Shown here piece after piece: positions 4,775 through 6,033 of a stretch of 6,033 nucleotides of DNA (position 1 is the first letter of the stretch; the number at the start of each line of letters is the position of its first letter). A program made the translations under genes and the position numbers. The stretch is taken from NCBI GenBank assembly GCA_937958365.1, contig CALFEW010000323.1, forward strand, positions 1 to 6,033. The letters are read 5' to 3'. This DNA comes from an uncultured Chloroflexota bacterium (GTDB taxonomy: Bacteria > Chloroflexota > Anaerolineae > Promineifilales > Promineifilaceae). The notes beneath the pieces are model-generated. The model saw only the letters and a program-made list of their open reading frames with translations. It ran no database searches and was not told the DNA's origin.

Positions 4775-6033
4775 AGCCGACCGGTTGGAAAAACATGCTG
4801 GCCCGTCGCAACGAGGTGTGGTGGATGGCTGTCGTGCTGGTTTTGCTGTTGGCTTTTGCTTTGCGGGTGATAGGGTTGGCCGAACGGCCGTTATGGTTTG
4901 ACGAGGCGATTGAGTATCGGATGGCTGTAACCCCCCTGGCCCAAGTCTATCGGGCAGTCACCCAGTCCACCCACGACCCGCCGTTGTATTCTTACTTGCT
5001 GCACTCCTGGCTGCGACTCGGCCTGGATGAATTCTGGCTGCGCATTCCGTCTTTGATCTTTAGCCTGTTGAGCGTGGCCGGGTTGCTGGCATTGGGACGT
5101 TTTACTTCGGGGCGTCTGGTCGCGTTGACGGCCGGTCTGCTGCTGGCTGTGGCGGCGGCAGATATTCGGTATGCCCAGGAAGTGGGGCAGTACTCCATGA
5201 TGGTCTGCCTGCTGACGTTCTCGCTGCTCTGGCTTTATAAGGCGCAGCGTAACAATCAGTGGCGTTGGTGGCTGCTCTGGAGCGGCGTGGCGCTGATCAG
5301 CCTGTATACCCATTATGGGGTCGTAATTTTTATTTTGGCAACGGCCGTTGCCTTTTTGCTTTATCACGTGTGGCGGCGTCAGTGGACGGCCGTCTGGCGG
5401 CAGGTTGTCAGCGGTGGCCTGGCTGTCCTGCTGACAGCGCCTCTGGTGCTGGTGATCATTCCACAGCAGTTGGGCCGGTTGGGCGCGCAACCACAGCCGT
5501 TTGATCTGACCCGTTCGTTGAGCATTTCCGCTCAAATCCTCGAATTTCAATTTCTGACGCATTATGGCATGGCAGTCTGGCCGACGGCCGTTTTCCCCTT
5601 GTGGCCCATCGCTTTGCTTATCCTTATCCCCATCTTCGTGGCCCTGGTTCGGGCGCGTTCTATCACCGCGCCAGCCGCTTTATTGGCGCTCACCTGGCTT
5701 GTTTATTATCTGGTCGGTCGTACCGGCGCTTACTTCTTTGCCGGAACGCGCCACTCTTTGTTGTTGGCCCCCCTGATTTTCCTGACGCTGGCGGTCGGCA
5801 TCGTCTACTTAAGCCGGTGGCGCTGGTGGGGCGGCGCGTCATTTTTGTCGGCGATTTTGCTGCTTACCCTGCTTATTCCCCGCGAAGCAGCCGAGGATTT
5901 GCGTACCGTGCGGCGCTATTGGCTAGAAAACCAACAGCCCGCCGACGTGACCTACGTTTATTATGGCGCACGGCCTGGTTTGGAGTATCAACTCGCTCTG
6001 GCGCAGGCGACTGGTGATTGTCCCCAGAGTACG
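4771..6033 (+). CDS. Multi-pass membrane glycosyltransferase, GT-C fold (ArnT/PMT, GT39-like), 3' truncated
   Basis: The frame is open for 421 codons from ATG 4771 to the window end with no stop. Family members have about 450-600 residues, so the C-terminal part is missing. Hydrophobic segments near residues 17-37, 94-109, 116-130, 142-156, 168-198, 212-231, 271-293, 300-316, 326-347 and 355-370 predict about ten membrane helices. The signature of this fold is present: ERPLWFDEA with Asp44-Glu45 in the first extracytoplasmic loop (the acidic pair expected at the active site), HDPPLYSYLLHSW (68-80; family pattern H-P-P-L), FWLRIPS (88-94) and RYAQEVGQYSMM (133-144; like the usual Q-E-x-R-x-Y). 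These enzymes move a sugar from a polyprenyl-phosphate donor onto lipid or protein outside the membrane. Donor and acceptor cannot be told here. The start overlaps the trpF stop (ATGA), and AAGGGTGA at 4757-4764 is a good ribosome site. It carries four ACGGCCGT octamers. Confidence 0.9.
   Translation, partial: MKPTGWKNMLARRNEVWWMAVVLVLLLAFALRVIGLAERPLWFDEAIEYRMAVTPLAQVYRAVTQSTHDPPLYSYLLHSWLRLGLDEFWLRIPSLIFSLLSVAGLLALGRFTSGRLVALTAGLLLAVAAADIRYAQEVGQYSMMVCLLTFSLLWLYKAQRNNQWRWWLLWSGVALISLYTHYGVVIFILATAVAFLLYHVWRRQWTAVWRQVVSGGLAVLLTAPLVLVIIPQQLGRLGAQPQPFDLTRSLSISAQILEFQFLTHYGMAVWPTAVFPLWPIALLILIPIFVALVRARSITAPAALLALTWLVYYLVGRTGAYFFAGTRHSLLLAPLIFLTLAVGIVYLSRWRWWGGASFLSAILLLTLLIPREAAEDLRTVRRYWLENQQPADVTYVYYGARPGLEYQLALAQATGDCPQST

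Larger units (their letters stand above)
591..5591. repeat. Dispersed palindromic octamer ACGGCCGT, 15 copies
   Basis: Exact copies start at 591, 2355, 3009, 3075, 3501, 3819, 3909, 3939, 4133, 4389, 4580, 4884, 5341, 5386 and 5584. Being palindromic, each reads the same on both strands. All lie inside genes: one in PFOR, one in the DHOD-like gene, six in the beta-repeat gene, three in trpF and four in the glycosyltransferase gene. Random expectation for 6 kb at this composition is about 0.1-0.2. Two copies sit in longer perfect 16-bp palindromes (3005-3020 and 5337-5352). This looks like a highly iterated palindrome of the genome rather than a local regulatory site. Confidence 0.92.

Noticed and set aside
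4891..5562. Minus-strand frame of 223 codons, Gln-rich
   Set aside because: It is antisense to the glycosyltransferase gene, whose motifs and hydrophobic periodicity are clear on the plus strand. The Gln/Arg-rich composition is what Leu/Trp-rich codons give when read in reverse.
5564..6017. Plus-strand frames at 5564-5776 and 5601-6017
   Set aside because: Both are out of frame with the open glycosyltransferase reading frame, which continues to the window end with membrane-helix pattern intact.
1..6033. tRNA, rRNA, insertion sequence or prophage elements
   Set aside because: No cloverleaf, rRNA-like stretch, transposase-like protein or terminal inverted repeats were recognised on either strand.

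Overview
The window reads as five consecutive plus-strand genes, cut at both ends, from a moderately GC-rich bacterium with anaerobic metabolism. I suspect an environmental Chloroflexota lineage (Anaerolineae or Ardenticatenia type) from overall gene style and the paired pyruvate:ferredoxin oxidoreductase and dihydroorotate-dehydrogenase-like genes. That placement is inference only; no rRNA or other marker is present.

Layout. Positions 2-1567 hold the C-terminal part of pyruvate:ferredoxin oxidoreductase (PFOR, nifJ-type), with the two-cluster ferredoxin domain and the thiamine-diphosphate domain. An 84-bp gap with a perfect 14-bp hairpin follows. Positions 1652-2680 hold a complete dihydroorotate-dehydrogenase-like flavoprotein in which the usual catalytic Cys position is Tyr, so it is probably not an ordinary pyrimidine enzyme. 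The gap 2681-2918 contains a terminator-like hairpin and two inverted arrays of a 7-nt repeat (AATCCGT x4, then ACGGAAY-like x10) ending 9 nt before the next start codon.

Positions 2919-4091 encode a 390-aa beta-strand-repeat protein (DUF4097/putative-adhesin-like) with a C-terminal SHOCT-like helical hairpin. It overlaps by ATGA with trpF (4088-4774, phosphoribosylanthranilate isomerase). trpF overlaps by ATGA with a multi-pass membrane glycosyltransferase of the GT-C/ArnT-PMT type (4771 to the window end, 421 codons with no stop).

How they work together: the first two genes form a plausible redox unit around pyruvate oxidation and ferredoxin reduction. The last three are translationally coupled and probably co-transcribed, but their functions (envelope-type beta protein, tryptophan synthesis, lipid-linked sugar transfer) do not form an obvious pathway.

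The most unusual signal is not a gene. The palindromic octamer ACGGCCGT occurs 15 times in 6 kb, 13 of them after position 3000, against about 0.1-0.2 expected by chance. It is mostly placed in frame so that it encodes Thr-Ala-Val. It behaves like a highly iterated palindrome comparable in kind to cyanobacterial HIP1.
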